Below are positions 8,777-18,041 of a stretch of 64,000 nucleotides of DNA, piece after piece. The DNA is from Ignatzschineria sp. RMDPL8A. Its GTDB lineage: Bacteria; Pseudomonadota; Gammaproteobacteria; Cardiobacteriales; Wohlfahrtiimonadaceae. Position 1 is the stretch's first letter; each line of letters opens with the position of its first letter. The notes beneath the pieces were generated by a model that did no database searches, was not told the origin of the DNA, and worked only from the letters and a program-made list of their open reading frames with translations. The stretch lies in NCBI RefSeq assembly GCF_029815055.1, contig NZ_JAPPWA010000002.1, positions 1,550,001 through 1,614,000 of the forward strand, given 5' to 3'. The translations under genes were made by a program, and so were the position numbers.

Positions 8777-9775
8777 TTATTTCTTACTTAAATCCACCAC
8801 AAAACGTCCTTTAATCGCGCCTTGCATCATCTTCTCGGCGATCTCAATCGATTCATCGAGTGAAATGGTGGTCGCATAATCCGATAAAAATGGGGTCGTC
8901 ATATATTCATTAAGGAGTTCCCACGCTTTTTCGCGGCGCTCCATCGGTGCATAAACACTATCGATTCCATAAAGCGTTACCCCGCGCAAAATAAAGGGTG
9001 CTACATTCCCTGGAAAATCCATTCCCTGCGCTAAACCGCACGCTGCAATCGCCCCGCCATACTCAATTTCAGAGGCAATATTCGCAAGCGTATGGGAACC
9101 GACCACATCCACTGCCGCTTGCCAGCGCGCTTTTTTAAGCGGACGACCGGCTTCATAATAAGGTTGCGCCGCTTCAATCGCTTGAGCCCCAAGTTTATTG
9201 AAAAACTCCGTCTCATCGACTTTCGAGGTGAGCGCCGTGACGGAAAATCCAAGCTGACTTAAGAGATAAACCGCCACAAGTCCAACGCCGCCCGTCGCCC
9301 CTGAGACTAAAATATCCCCACGATCGGGCTTAATGCCATGTTGCAGTAATCTCTGAACGCAAAGCGCCGCAGTATATCCCGCTGTTCCAAGCGCCATCGT
9401 ATCCCATTCTGAGAGATTATCCGGAAGATCAATAAGCCATTTGGATTTAACGAAAATATAGTCCGACAATCCGCCCCAATGAGTTTCACCAAGGCCATTG
9501 CCATTGATTAAGACGCGATCGCCCTTTTTAAAATACCCACTTTGATCCTGAATCACCTCGCCAACCGCATCAATGCCGGCAATCATCGGGAGGCGACGCG
9601 CAATTTTTCCCGTCCCCGTAATCGCTAAGGCATCTTTATAATTGAGCGTGGAATAGGCCACTTTAACCAGCACCTCGCCCTCTTCCTGTTGTAATTCTTT
9701 TAAGTTGATGACCTTGATCGTTGCCGTTTGATCGCCATTTTCCGTTTGATCTAACACCAGTGCACGAAATGACAT
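8777..9775 (-). CDS. acuI: AcuI/YhdH-type acrylyl-CoA reductase (MDR family)
   Basis: A 332-residue zinc-less medium-chain reductase. The family marks are LNYKDALAITGTGKI near the N-terminus, MIAGIDAVGEV, and a nucleotide-binding GATGGVGLVAVYLL at about residues 154-167; the closest known group is YhdH/AcuI, which reduces acrylyl-CoA to propionyl-CoA with NADPH. The structural-zinc cysteines of classical alcohol dehydrogenases are absent. The start at 9775 is fixed by an AGAGGAG site; an in-frame codon 60 bases earlier lacks one. It is monocistronic, divergent from aroC across 329 bases in which I see no definite promoter or operator. Confidence 0.87.
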   Translation of the reverse strand: MSFRALVLDQTENGDQTATIKVINLKELQQEEGEVLVKVAYSTLNYKDALAITGTGKIARRLPMIAGIDAVGEVIQDQSGYFKKGDRVLINGNGLGETHWGGLSDYIFVKSKWLIDLPDNLSEWDTMALGTAGYTAALCVQRLLQHGIKPDRGDILVSGATGGVGLVAVYLLSQLGFSVTALTSKVDETEFFNKLGAQAIEAAQPYYEAGRPLKKARWQAAVDVVGSHTLANIASEIEYGGAIAACGLAQGMDFPGNVAPFILRGVTLYGIDSVYAPMERREKAWELLNEYMTTPFLSDYATTISLDESIEIAEKMMQGAIKGRFVVDLSKK

Positions 9776-10104
9776 AAAGACTCCTCTTTGAGAATATTGA
9801 TCGGGATTGCTTACTATAATAACCCGATTATTCAAAATTCCTATAACGAAGCGTAAATATAGTGATGTCTTTGTAAATATATGCTAAGAAGTCACTTTTT
9901 CAGGATTGATCTGTCTGCTAAAACACTCATTTTCATGCATTTCCTTTCCTTAATTGCCTCATTAATGCTATATATCATGAATGATTTTCCTATCCTCGGG
10001 CGTTTTTCTTTCCCGAAAGGCGCTAAATTGGGTAGAATGAAAAATCGGTCTAAATTTTAATTTATCTTTAATATCGTTAATACATAATACAAGAAGGATC
10101 TATT

Positions 10105-11193
10105 GTGGCAGGAAATCATATTGGTCAATTATTCACTGTTTCTACCGCCGGCGAGAGTCACGGAAAAGCGCTCGTAGCCATCGTTGACGGCTGTCCTCCC
10201 GGGATTGAAATCTCAGAAGAGGAGATTCAGATCGATCTCGATCGCCGTAAACCGGGCACCTCACGCCATACCACTCAGCGCCGAGAAGCAGATCGCGTTA
10301 CCATTTTATCGGGCGTATTTGAGGGCAAAACCACCGGCACCTCCATCGCGCTTATCATTCATAATGAAGACCAGCGCTCAAAAGATTATAACGATATTAA
10401 AGACCTCTTTAGACCGGGGCATGCCGACTATACCTATTATCATAAATATGGCCATCGTGATTATCGCGGCGGCGGGCGTTCAAGCGCTCGGGAAACGGCG
10501 ATTCGCGTTGCGGCGGGTGCAATTGCAAAAAAAGCACTTAAAACCCTTTACGGCACGGTAATTTATGGCTATCTCTCCCAACTTGGCCCCATTAAACCCT
10601 CGGCGTTTGATAAATCCGCCATTGAATCGGAGGGCAATCCCTTCTTTTGGCCGAATCTAGCCGATATTGCTGAGCTTGAAACCTATATGGATCAGCTGCG
10701 TAAATCGGGCAATTCCATCGGCGCGAAAGTCTCCGTGGTGGCGGAAAATGTCCCCGTTGGGCTTGGTGAGCCGGTATTTGATCGCCTCGATGCGGATATT
10801 GCACACGCCATGATGGGCATTAATGCAGTAAAAGGTGTTGAAATTGGCGATGGATTTGATTGCATTGACGCGTTAGGCACCGATTTCCGTGATGAAATTG
10901 ATGCCGATTCAGGCTTTCTATCAAATCACGCTGGCGGAATTTTAGGGGGCATTTCATCGGGGCAACCGATCATTGCGCACATTGCCCTAAAACCCACCTC
11001 AAGCCTCCGTTTAGAAGGCCAGACCATCGATAAAGAGGGCAATCCTGCGACGGTGATTACCAAAGGTCGCCACGATCCTTGCGTCGGAATTCGCGCCACA
11101 CCCATTGCTGAAGCGATGCTGGCCATCGTGCTACTCGATCATGCACTTCGTCACCGCGGCCAAACCGGTCGTAATATCGGCGTTATAAAATAG
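10105..11193 (+). CDS. aroC: Chorismate synthase
   Basis: A 362-residue chorismate synthase, which makes chorismate from EPSP using reduced FMN, the last step of the shikimate pathway. Signatures seen are GESHGKAL near residue 17, GRSSARET near 125, [14 protein letters not shown] near 275 and the C-terminal [17 protein letters not shown]. The GTG start follows an AGAAGGATC ribosome site. Length is normal (E. coli enzyme 361). The gene is followed by a strong terminator and appears monocistronic. Confidence 0.96.
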   Translation: MAGNHIGQLFTVSTAGESHGKALVAIVDGCPPGIEISEEEIQIDLDRRKPGTSRHTTQRREADRVTILSGVFEGKTTGTSIALIIHNEDQRSKDYNDIKDLFRPGHADYTYYHKYGHRDYRGGGRSSARETAIRVAAGAIAKKALKTLYGTVIYGYLSQLGPIKPSAFDKSAIESEGNPFFWPNLADIAELETYMDQLRKSGNSIGAKVSVVAENVPVGLGEPVFDRLDADIAHAMMGINAVKGVEIGDGFDCIDALGTDFRDEIDADSGFLSNHAGGILGGISSGQPIIAHIALKPTSSLRLEGQTIDKEGNPATVITKGRHDPCVGIRATPIAEAMLAIVLLDHALRHRGQTGRNIGVIK

Positions 11194-11220
11194 AATAAAT
11201 TTCTGACAACTGAACGATCT

Positions 11221-11249
11221 AAAACCACTTACACTTAAGTGGTTTTTTT
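11221..11249 (+). terminator. Intrinsic terminator after aroC
   Basis: An 11-bp perfect stem (AAAACCACTTA / TAAGTGGTTTT) with a CACT loop, running into seven T residues, 28 bases after the aroC stop codon. Confidence 0.92.
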
Positions 11250-11408
11250 GGGCTTGAATTACGCGTTTTCGTCCGCATTGTTGTGATTCGATCGGTGTGT
11301 AAATTTAGGTAATTTGTGCATGGATAAGAGGCGGGTTACTAGCGGATTTCGCGGTGATCCCGTATACTAATTATTTCGTAAAACTAAACCAATGAGAGGA
11401 TGAGCGTT

Positions 11409-12365
11409 GTGAGCAGAATGAAAGAAGGAACGAAATTACGCGGTGCCGATAAAACGGCTCGTATCCCCATTAAAGTGGTGAGCGTTCCAAAAGAAGAGCG
11501 CCTTAAAAAGCCGAGTTGGATTAAGGCAAAAATCCCAAGCGGCCAGCGTTTTGAGGAGATCACCTCCCTTCTGCGCGAGCAAAAACTCCACTCAGTGTGT
11601 GAAGAGGCGATGTGCCCCAATATTGGCGAATGTTTCAATAAAGGCACCGCCACCTTTATGATTATGGGCGATATCTGTACGCGCCGCTGCCCTTTCTGTG
11701 ATGTCGGCCACGGTCGCCCGCTTCCTCTTGACGCCGAAGAGCCGAAACGCCTTGCCGAAACGGTAGCCAATCTCCGCCTTAATTATGTGGTAATTACCTC
11801 CGTTGACCGTGATGATCTCCGTGATGGAGGCGCTGGCCATTTTGCAGAATGTATTACTGAAATTCGTAACGCATCACCAAAAACGGAAATTGAAATTTTA
11901 GTTCCTGACTTTCGCGGCCGCTTAGATGTGGCGCTTGAGATCTTAACTGAAACGCAACCAACCGTGTTAAACCACAACTTAGAGACCGTACCTCGTCTTT
12001 ATAAGAAAGCACGCCCAGGCGCGGATTATCAAAACTCGCTCGACCTATTAAAGCGCTATAAAGCAATGAATCCCGATATCACGACAAAATCGGGCATCAT
12101 GGTGGGCCTTGGTGAAACCGATGAAGAGGTGTATGAATTGATGCGTGATATGCGCGCGCACGATATTGAGATGATCACCATCGGGCAATATCTTCAGCCC
12201 TCAGATGGCCATCTAAATGTTGAGCGTTATGTGACGCCGGAAACCTTTAAAGAGTATGAAGCGGAAGCGTATCGTTTAGGCTTTAAAAATGCCTACGTTG
12301 GTGCAATGGTGCGTTCAAGCTACCATGCTGATGAGCAAGCCTCAGAAGTTACCGAACTTCATTAA
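11409..12365 (+). CDS. lipA: Lipoyl synthase
   Basis: A 318-residue radical-SAM enzyme that inserts two sulfurs into octanoyl groups on E2 and H proteins. The auxiliary cluster cysteines are in [14 protein letters not shown] and the radical-SAM CxxxCxxC is CTRRCPFC; the C-terminal RSSYHAD is the family's conserved serine motif. The GTG at 11409 is nine bases after GAGAGG and is preferred over the in-frame ATG at 11400, which almost abuts that site. The usual neighbour lipB is absent here. A -10-like TATACT lies at 11363-11368. Confidence 0.95.
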   Translation: MSRMKEGTKLRGADKTARIPIKVVSVPKEERLKKPSWIKAKIPSGQRFEEITSLLREQKLHSVCEEAMCPNIGECFNKGTATFMIMGDICTRRCPFCDVGHGRPLPLDAEEPKRLAETVANLRLNYVVITSVDRDDLRDGGAGHFAECITEIRNASPKTEIEILVPDFRGRLDVALEILTETQPTVLNHNLETVPRLYKKARPGADYQNSLDLLKRYKAMNPDITTKSGIMVGLGETDEEVYELMRDMRAHDIEMITIGQYLQPSDGHLNVERYVTPETFKEYEAEAYRLGFKNAYVGAMVRSSYHADEQASEVTELH

Positions 12366-12383
12366 GTTGCAAATCACGTATTG

Positions 12384-12424
12384 AAAAAGCCTAGGAGATA
12401 ATCAACACGATTCCTAGGCTTTTT
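12384..12424. terminator. Bidirectional terminator between lipA and ygiQ
   Basis: AAAAAGCCTAGGA at 12384-12396 pairs perfectly with TCCTAGGCTTTTT at 12412-12424, with a 15-base loop. The flanking genes converge, and the A/T ends provide U-runs in both directions. Confidence 0.92.
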
Positions 12425-12464
12425 CTTTGCGCCCCACTTTTAGCGTTTATTGATAAATCAGCTA

Positions 12465-14618
12465 CTACGATTTAGGCGAGCGTTTACGCGGGATGCCTTG
12501 ATAATTAGTGGTAAACTGTTTTCCACGCGCCCCTCCTGCTCCACGGCGATTGCGTCCGCGACGATTGTCAGCCCGTTCACTACGACTCTCCGCCGGAATG
12601 AGATGCTCTTTGCGATTACCAATCAGATCAGCACGCCCCATATAACGCAATTCTTGACGCAGTAACGGCCAATTTTCGGGGTCGTGATAGCGTAAAAACG
12701 CCTTATGCAAGCGGCGACGACGCATCCCTTTTGCAGTGCCAACCTGCTCTGAATCTCGTTTCACCGGTTTTAAGGGATTGCGCTCTGAATAATACATAGC
12801 GGTCGCAAGCGACATCGGCGTCGGCAAAAATGCCTGCACCTGATCGGCCCTAAACCCATTCTCTTTGAGCCACAGTGCAAGATTCATCATATCTTCATCG
12901 GTCGTTCCGGGGTGAGCTGCGATAAAATAAGGAATCAAATATTGCTCTTTCTCCGCCTCTTTTGAGTACTTTTCAAAGAGACGTTTAAAATCATCGTAGC
13001 TCTTCATCGACGGCTTCATCATCTTCGAAAGTGGCCCTTCTTCAGTATGTTCTGGCGCAATTTTAAGATACCCGCCCACATGATGGGTCACAAGCTCTTT
13101 GATATAGCGCGGATCTTGCGCCGCCAAATCATAGCGCACGCCAGAGGCAATATGGACTCGCTTAATCCCCTCAATCTCACGGGCTTTTCGATAAAGATCA
13201 ATGAGTGGTCCGTGATCGGTATTTAAATTTTGGCACACATTTGGATAGACGCACGAGAGCTTACGGCAATGCTTCTCAATATTGGGGTCTTTACAGGAAA
13301 GACGATACATATTCGCCGTCGGCCCGCCAAGATCGGAGATATAACCGGTAAATCCTTTGGTACGATCGCGAATCTCTTCAATCTCATTTAGAATCGATTG
13401 TTCAGAACGGCTCTGAATAATCCGCCCTTCATGTTCGGTAATCGAGCAGAATGAACAGCCACCAAAACAGCCGCGCATAATGCTGACCGAGTGTTTAATC
13501 ATCTCCCATGCCGGAATTTTCGCATCGCCATAACTCGGATGCGGATTACGCTCAAAGGGGAGCGCATAAACGGCATCCATCTCCTCGGTTGAGAGTGGAA
13601 TCGGTGGCGGATTGATCCAAATATCGCGGTCACCATGTTGCTGTACAAGGGGACGTGCATTAAACGGATTGGTTTCAAGGTGCAAAATTCGGCTCGCGTG
13701 AGCATAGAGCGCCGGCGTTTCGGACACATCCTCAAAACTTGGGAGACGAATCGCGAGCTCATCGCGCTTAATTTTCTCGCTCTCTTTGGCTTGCTGCTCC
13801 GTCGGGGCTTCGAGCGCGACATTAGTTTTACAGGTTTTCCCGTCGATCGCTTCGCCATAGGGATTAATATAAGGGTCGATTTTCCCCACATGGTCGAAAT
13901 GCGTTGAATCGAGTTCAGCGCGCTCAAAATGATTTTTTCCGTGAGGCAGTGAGATGGCAGAGCCGCGAATATCGGTGATCTCAGAGATCGATTCTCCCCG
14001 TGCAAGGCGATGACTAAGCTCCACAATCGAGCGCTCACCATTCCCAAAGAGTAAAAGATCAGCTTTAGAATCGAGCAAAATCGAACGGCGAATCGATTCA
14101 GACCAATAATCATAATGAGCAACCCGGCGAAGCGATGCCTCAATGCCGCCAATCATAATGGGCGTATCAGGATACGCTTCACGCACTTTTTGAGTATAGA
14201 CAATCACCGCGCGATCCGGGCGTTTTCCCGCCACATCACCGGCGGTATAGGCATCATTTCGGCGGATTTTACGATCCGAGGTATAGTGATTCACCATCGA
14301 ATCCATATTGCCCGAATTGATGGCAAAATAGAGGGTTGGCGGACCAAGGCGCATAAAATCATCAAGCGAATTCCAATCCGGCTGGGCAATCACCCCAACG
14401 CGAAACCCCTGCGCTTCCAGCAGACGCCCTAAAATCGCAGTACCAAAACTTGGATGGTCGATATAGGCATCGCCGGTGATGAAAATAATGTCACAACTAT
14501 CCCATCCTAAAAGATCCATCTCATCGCGCGTCGTTGGCAAAAATGGTGCCGTGCCAAAACGATGCGCCCAAAACTTTCGATACGAAAAAAGTGGCGTCAC
14601 GCCCTCAAACTCTCTCAC
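12465..14618 (-). CDS. ygiQ: YgiQ-family radical SAM protein (UPF0313)
   Basis: A 717-residue YgiQ homologue. An N-terminal B12-binding-like region ([26 protein letters not shown]) precedes the radical-SAM core, whose CxxxCxxC is [16 protein letters not shown]. The C-terminal tail is very basic ([14 protein letters not shown]), suggesting nucleic-acid contact. The function of the family is unknown. I prefer the GTG at 14618, eight bases after TAAGGG; the longest frame starts at a TTG at 14642 without a ribosome site. Confidence 0.9.
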   Translation of the reverse strand: MREFEGVTPLFSYRKFWAHRFGTAPFLPTTRDEMDLLGWDSCDIIFITGDAYIDHPSFGTAILGRLLEAQGFRVGVIAQPDWNSLDDFMRLGPPTLYFAINSGNMDSMVNHYTSDRKIRRNDAYTAGDVAGKRPDRAVIVYTQKVREAYPDTPIMIGGIEASLRRVAHYDYWSESIRRSILLDSKADLLLFGNGERSIVELSHRLARGESISEITDIRGSAISLPHGKNHFERAELDSTHFDHVGKIDPYINPYGEAIDGKTCKTNVALEAPTEQQAKESEKIKRDELAIRLPSFEDVSETPALYAHASRILHLETNPFNARPLVQQHGDRDIWINPPPIPLSTEEMDAVYALPFERNPHPSYGDAKIPAWEMIKHSVSIMRGCFGGCSFCSITEHEGRIIQSRSEQSILNEIEEIRDRTKGFTGYISDLGGPTANMYRLSCKDPNIEKHCRKLSCVYPNVCQNLNTDHGPLIDLYRKAREIEGIKRVHIASGVRYDLAAQDPRYIKELVTHHVGGYLKIAPEHTEEGPLSKMMKPSMKSYDDFKRLFEKYSKEAEKEQYLIPYFIAAHPGTTDEDMMNLALWLKENGFRADQVQAFLPTPMSLATAMYYSERNPLKPVKRDSEQVGTAKGMRRRRLHKAFLRYHDPENWPLLRQELRYMGRADLIGNRKEHLIPAESRSERADNRRGRNRRGAGGARGKQFTTNYQGIPRKRSPKS

Positions 14619-14802
14619 AATCGTAACCCTTAAATATAACAATCAATCGGCCATTATAGCGTGTTTTTGTAGACTTTTTAAGATTGCGATAATTTATTAA
14701 ACCGCTGAGATAACAATGATTCTCATATGCAAAAATCCAATATAATTCCTGCTCTAAAAATCCCAATTTGTCCGATCAAGATCATAAAAAATGAGCGCAA
14801 AA

Positions 14803-14831
14803 TTTACATCTAAAAATGAGAGGCGTAGAAT
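14803..14831 (+). promoter_or_regulatory. Sigma-70 promoter of tRNA-Arg
   Basis: TTTACA (14803-14808) and TAGAAT (14826-14831) are separated by exactly 17 bases; the predicted transcript start is a few bases upstream of the mature tRNA 5' end. Confidence 0.7.
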
Positions 14832-14841
14832 AGTACCCCAC

Positions 14842-14918
14842 GCCCTGGTAGCTCAGTCGGATAGAGCGTTCTCCTCCTAAGAGAAAGGCCACAGGTTCGA
14901 TTCCTGTCTAGGGCGCCA
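14842..14918 (+). tRNA. tRNA-Arg(CCT)
   Basis: A 77-nt cloverleaf with encoded CCA. The acceptor stem GCCCTGG pairs with CTAGGGC (one G-T pair); the D-arm GCTCAGTCGGATAGAGC, the anticodon stem TTCTC/GAGAA with loop CTCCTAA (anticodon CCT), and the T-arm ACAGG-TTCGATT-CCTGT are all intact. It decodes AGG. The next gene begins its 3' end only 15 bases away on the other strand, and no duplicated tRNA 3' end was noticed nearby that would mark an integration site. Confidence 0.95.
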
Positions 14919-14933
14919 ATTCTTTCATTATTT

Positions 14934-15314
14934 TCAGACAATCATTAAGAGCATTACCCCGATTAATCCTACGATAACAATCATCAACCAGAAAAGTATC
15001 TCTGATAGGTGATTAAAGGGAAGCTCAATACCCAATTTTTCTTCAATCTGCTGATAAAAAAATCTCTGAACAAAGATATAGAGATAAAATGCAATTAATC
15101 CTCCTATAATAATTAGCCGAGGATAATGTTTCTTTTGATTACTCTTATTACTCAGTAATTTCTCTAATTGTGATCCTTGGTGAGATTGAGCCATAGAATC
15201 AGCTAATTCAAGTCCCATCTCTTCAATCACGATTCCCTGATTAAACAAAATAGGGGAATCTCCGTAATCCCCAAGCCCCATCAGAGTTATCAATAAAAAA
15301 ATGAATAATTTCAT
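14934..15314 (-). CDS. Small membrane protein of unknown function
   Basis: A 126-residue protein I do not recognise. It has an N-terminal signal-like segment (LFIFLLITLMGLG), a polar middle region, then two membrane segments near residues 68-85 (LIIIGGLIAFYLYIFVQ) and 106-125 (ILFWLMIVIVGLIGVMLLMIV). The gene is markedly AT-rich and lies tail-to-tail with tRNA-Arg, at the start of a cluster of small exported proteins with similar composition, which hints at acquired DNA. The ribosome site is weak, so the start is uncertain. Confidence 0.6.
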   Translation of the reverse strand: MKLFIFLLITLMGLGDYGDSPILFNQGIVIEEMGLELADSMAQSHQGSQLEKLLSNKSNQKKHYPRLIIIGGLIAFYLYIFVQRFFYQQIEEKLGIELPFNHLSEILFWLMIVIVGLIGVMLLMIV

Positions 15315-15394
15315 ACCGAATTTATATTGTTTGCAATGGAGTGTTCATTTTAGTAAAACTAACCAAAGAATTCTTATAAAAAGGAAACCAATTG

Positions 15395-15565
15395 ATGAAA
15401 CTCTATCTTTTAATGGCGAGCGTGATGCTCTTATCCGCCTGCTCAGTACGTGCTGATATGCCCAATCGTGTGGTGATTGATTCAGAAGGTGTTACCATCG
15501 ATGCAAAACAAAATGGAAACGGCAATTTCTGCCCGCCCGGACAAGCGAAAAAGGGGAATTGTTAA
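15395..15565 (+). CDS. 56-residue lipoprotein with CPPGQAKKGNC tail
   Basis: A short gene with an AAAGGA ribosome site and a typical lipoprotein signal: MKLYLLMASV then LLSAC, so Cys16 would be lipidated. The mature part is about 40 residues and ends in FCPPGQAKKGNC, where two cysteines flank a basic loop and could form a disulfide or bind a metal. This type of tail occurs in small exported proteins of other gammaproteobacteria, but I know of no assigned function. An intrinsic-terminator-like hairpin follows 26 bases after the stop. Confidence 0.75.
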   Translation: MKLYLLMASVMLLSACSVRADMPNRVVIDSEGVTIDAKQNGNGNFCPPGQAKKGNC

Positions 15566-15590
15566 GCGAAGTATTCAGCAAAATAACAAA

Positions 15591-15629
15591 ACTCGATAGT
15601 TTTACTTTCCGCAAAAAAGACTATCGAGT
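15591..15629 (+). terminator. Hairpin after the 56-residue lipoprotein gene
   Basis: ACTCGATAGT at 15591-15600 pairs perfectly with ACTATCGAGT at 15620-15629 across a 19-base loop. There is no good T-run, so efficiency as an intrinsic terminator is doubtful. A second inverted repeat, GAGTTAAA / TTTAACTC (15656-15663, 15681-15688), lies between it and the His-rich gene and may be an operator. Confidence 0.5.
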
Positions 15630-15741
15630 CGATTATTAATCTTCCATAGAACAAAGAGTTAAAGGTAGCTCTCTTATACATTTAACTCAAAAGACCTCTT
15701 TAAAATATACGAATCATACGTTTTCATTTATACTTATACTC

Positions 15742-16119
15742 ATGATACTAGCACTACGACCTTTTTTACGATTAATCTTACTGATAGGACTCCTTATGGG
15801 ATACCTCATGAGTGATTTCGTTGCGGGTGCTATTGATCATCATGAAACACTCCCCACTCAAACATTAACGTGGCATGAGCATGCTAGTGAGGTAGCCTCG
15901 GCATTTCAGCAACCAATCTCTGCCCATCATGGGTGCATAGAAATGTGTGAGTTAGGCGGTAGTCATCACTGTTTGCTCTGTTTATCGCTCATCGAATATA
16001 GAGCCTCAATTTATCTAGAATACCCAACGAATCATACAATCATTTCGGATCGAGTTAATTTGAACGATGGTATCTATACGCTTGAATTACCGCCCCCTAT
16101 AAATGCTCTTCTTATTTAA
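15742..16119 (+). CDS. Small His/Cys-rich exported protein
   Basis: A 125-residue protein not confidently assigned to a family. It starts with a membrane or signal segment (PFLRLILLIGLLMGYLMSDF) and has a region rich in potential metal ligands: DHHETLP, WHEHASE, SAHHGCIEMCELGGSHHCLLC. The spacing resembles small copper-related exported proteins of the DUF2946 kind, though I cannot confirm this. It precedes a DUF411 copper-type protein on the same strand by 134 bases, so a joint role in copper handling is a reasonable inference. Confidence 0.65.
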   Translation: MILALRPFLRLILLIGLLMGYLMSDFVAGAIDHHETLPTQTLTWHEHASEVASAFQQPISAHHGCIEMCELGGSHHCLLCLSLIEYRASIYLEYPTNHTIISDRVNLNDGIYTLELPPPINALLI

Positions 16120-16142
16120 TTAGTTAAATATAACGAAAATCA

Positions 16143-16220
16143 ACCATTCCACACCTTTCAAAACGCTGATAATACTCATTTCCAGGCGCAATATTCGCCA
16201 TAGTAAGTATTTGGAATGGT
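16143..16220 (+). promoter_or_regulatory. Structured leader upstream of the DUF411 gene
   Basis: A perfect 9-bp inverted repeat (ACCATTCCA / TGGAATGGT) encloses 60 bases that contain a second small hairpin (GGCG-CAATATT-CGCC). The element ends 33 bases before the DUF411 start codon. As DNA it could hold two operator half-sites; as RNA it would be a closed two-stem structure. It matches no riboswitch I know. Confidence 0.4.
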
Positions 16221-16253
16221 TTAATTAAATATGCATTTATAAGGATTTATAAG

Positions 16254-16691
16254 ATGAAAAAACGATCTCTTTATTTAGTAGGATTATCTTTAATAAGCTC
16301 TTTTACGCTAGCAGATACCGCTCTTCCCGAAGCCGTTCTTTACAAAGATAAATATTGTGGTTGCTGTACAGAATATGTAAATTATCTAAAAAAAGAAGGG
16401 GTGAGTGTAAAAGCGATCGATCACCCTGATATGCGGACAATAAAATATCAATATGGAACCTATCAAGGCGCTAGTTGCCATACGATGATTATGGGAGATT
16501 ATGTGATTGAAGGACATGTACCAATCGCATCGATTCAAAAACTTTTTAAGGAAACACCGAATATTAAAGGTATTGCACTTCCTGGAATGCCCGCTAGTTC
16601 ACCTGGAATGGGCCCGGCAGTGGAAGGCAGTTTAAGCATTATGACCATTGAGCATTCTAGTGAAATTAAAGAGCGATTTAATCAAGAGTAA
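16254..16691 (+). CDS. DUF411 metal-binding protein (copper type)
   Basis: A 145-residue periplasmic protein with a Sec signal (MKKRSLYLVGLSLISSFTLA) and the DUF411 core: YKDKYCGCCTEYVNYLKKEG, then GASCHTMIMGDYVIEGHVP and GIALPGMPASSPGM. The Cys-Gly-Cys-Cys cluster with the downstream CHT and EGHVP residues is the expected metal site. Members are commonly linked to copper resistance. It follows the His/Cys-rich protein and a structured intergenic element. The family assignment is firm; the metal is inferred. Confidence 0.88.
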   Translation: MKKRSLYLVGLSLISSFTLADTALPEAVLYKDKYCGCCTEYVNYLKKEGVSVKAIDHPDMRTIKYQYGTYQGASCHTMIMGDYVIEGHVPIASIQKLFKETPNIKGIALPGMPASSPGMGPAVEGSLSIMTIEHSSEIKERFNQE

Positions 16692-16711
16692 TGCTTTATT
16701 AAGCATCCTAT

Positions 16712-16758
16712 AAAAAAGCTAGCGCTTAAAGTTTCAGATTAGAAACGTTAAGGGCTAG
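16712..16758 (-). terminator. Intrinsic terminator after the LysE-family gene
   Basis: Read on the minus strand, GCTAGC plus CCTTAACGTTTC pairs with GAAACTTTAAG plus CGCTAGC in a long, slightly imperfect stem, followed by six T residues. It also lies just past the DUF411 stop and could serve both genes. Confidence 0.8.
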
Positions 16759-16777
16759 CCTTCATTATTAAGCCCCA

Positions 16778-17395
16778 CTACCCGCGTAATTGCCCGATAA
16801 TGAGAAGCAGTGCGATAATGATCATTAAAAAGCCTGAGATTCGGCTGACAATGAGCGCCGCTGAAGGACGCGTTTGCAATACCGCTTGCGAGCAATAACC
16901 GACGAGCGAGTAGATAATGGCGCTACTGAAAATATGAATAAGGCCGAGTAATACGAGCTGAATGGGGAGTGCCCACGATGAGCCCGGATCGGTAAATTGG
17001 GGTAATAGCGCCAAAAAGAGCAGTAAAACTTTTGGATTTAAGCCGCTGACAAAAAAGCCCTTCACTGCCCAACTTTTTGAGCTATTCATATCGGCAACGC
17101 TGGCCTCACTTGGGCGAGAGGGTGAGCGCACTAAATTGGTCCCAAGCCAGAGTAGATACCCTGCACCAAGTAACGTAATCGTCGTCATTAAAATCGGGCT
17201 TTTCGCAACAATTGCCCCAACGCCAAGCGCGACCACGACAGTGGCTAAAAAGTGACCAAACAGCATACCCGACACCGCTGGCAGGACTACCTTCCCTCGA
17301 ATGCCCGCTGAAATTGCATAGGCCCAATCCGCGCCTGGGGTAATCACAAAAAGAAAAGAGACTGTCCAAAAAGTCGCTAAAATCCCGAAATCCAT
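16778..17395 (-). CDS. LysE/RhtB-family amino acid exporter
   Basis: A 205-residue inner-membrane protein with about six hydrophobic segments. The family motif is FLFVITPGADWAYAISAGIRGK near the N-terminus, with LLGAGYLLWLGTNLVRS in the middle and GLNPKVLLLFLALLPQF in the second half. LysE/RhtB proteins export amino acids such as threonine, homoserine or arginine. It is divergent from an Lrp/AsnC regulator 148 bases away, a common pairing in which the regulator senses the exported amino acid. Confidence 0.88.
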   Translation of the reverse strand: MDFGILATFWTVSFLFVITPGADWAYAISAGIRGKVVLPAVSGMLFGHFLATVVVALGVGAIVAKSPILMTTITLLGAGYLLWLGTNLVRSPSRPSEASVADMNSSKSWAVKGFFVSGLNPKVLLLFLALLPQFTDPGSSWALPIQLVLLGLIHIFSSAIIYSLVGYCSQAVLQTRPSAALIVSRISGFLMIIIALLLIIGQLRG

Positions 17396-17543
17396 CTACA
17401 TTGACTCACTTTTTCTAAAAAATCGATAAAATTGGAAAAAACTTCTACTGTTAAGATAATAATTAGAAATAATACCCCTTATTTGCTAGAATTTTCTTTC
17501 AAAGTTTCTCCAATTCACCCTCTTTATTAGTGGAATCTTCTAC

Positions 17544-17999
17544 ATGGATACGATAGATAAAAAAATTCTTTCGGCACTGCAAAAAGATGGCCGTATGTCG
17601 ATCACCGATCTTGCCAATCACGTAGGATTAAGCCTCTCCCCTTGCCATCGTCGCGTAAAACAATTGGAGGAATCCGGCGCGATTAAAGGCTATTCGGCGC
17701 AGCTTGATCCGAGCAAAATCGGGCTTCAATTTTCGGCAATTGTCTTTATTAATTTAAAAGAGGGCAATAATGATTCGATCAAACGCTTAGAAAATGCGCT
17801 GATCGATATTCCGGAGATTGTGCAAGCACAACGGCTCTTTGGCGATCCGGATTATATGCTCCATGTGGTGGCTGAAAATCTCGAGGATTTCCAAAAACTC
17901 TATGATGAAAAGCTCTCCAATATCCCGAGTATTTTGCGCTTAACCTCAACCATTGTGATGAAAAACGTGATCGCTGAGCGCATCTTCCCGATCTGGTAA
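17544..17999 (+). CDS. Lrp/AsnC-family transcriptional regulator
   Basis: A 151-residue regulator with an N-terminal helix-turn-helix (MDTIDKKILSALQKDGRMSITDLANHVGLS, then PCHRRVKQLEESGAIKGYSAQLD) and a C-terminal RAM ligand-binding domain (VQAQRLFGDPDYMLHVVAENLEDF). Length is typical. Its divergent partner is the LysE-family exporter, the likely regulatory target. The shared intergenic region is AT-rich; I could not define an operator by eye. Confidence 0.9.
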   Translation: MDTIDKKILSALQKDGRMSITDLANHVGLSLSPCHRRVKQLEESGAIKGYSAQLDPSKIGLQFSAIVFINLKEGNNDSIKRLENALIDIPEIVQAQRLFGDPDYMLHVVAENLEDFQKLYDEKLSNIPSILRLTSTIVMKNVIAERIFPIW

Positions 18000-18041
18000 A
18001 CCGCTCAATACGATCACGTTGGGTGCTCGATTAAACGAAAA

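Noticed and set aside
14842-16691. Genomic island integrated at tRNA-Arg
   Set aside because: There is no integrase, no duplicated tRNA 3' end and no mobility gene in the cluster; composition alone is not enough.
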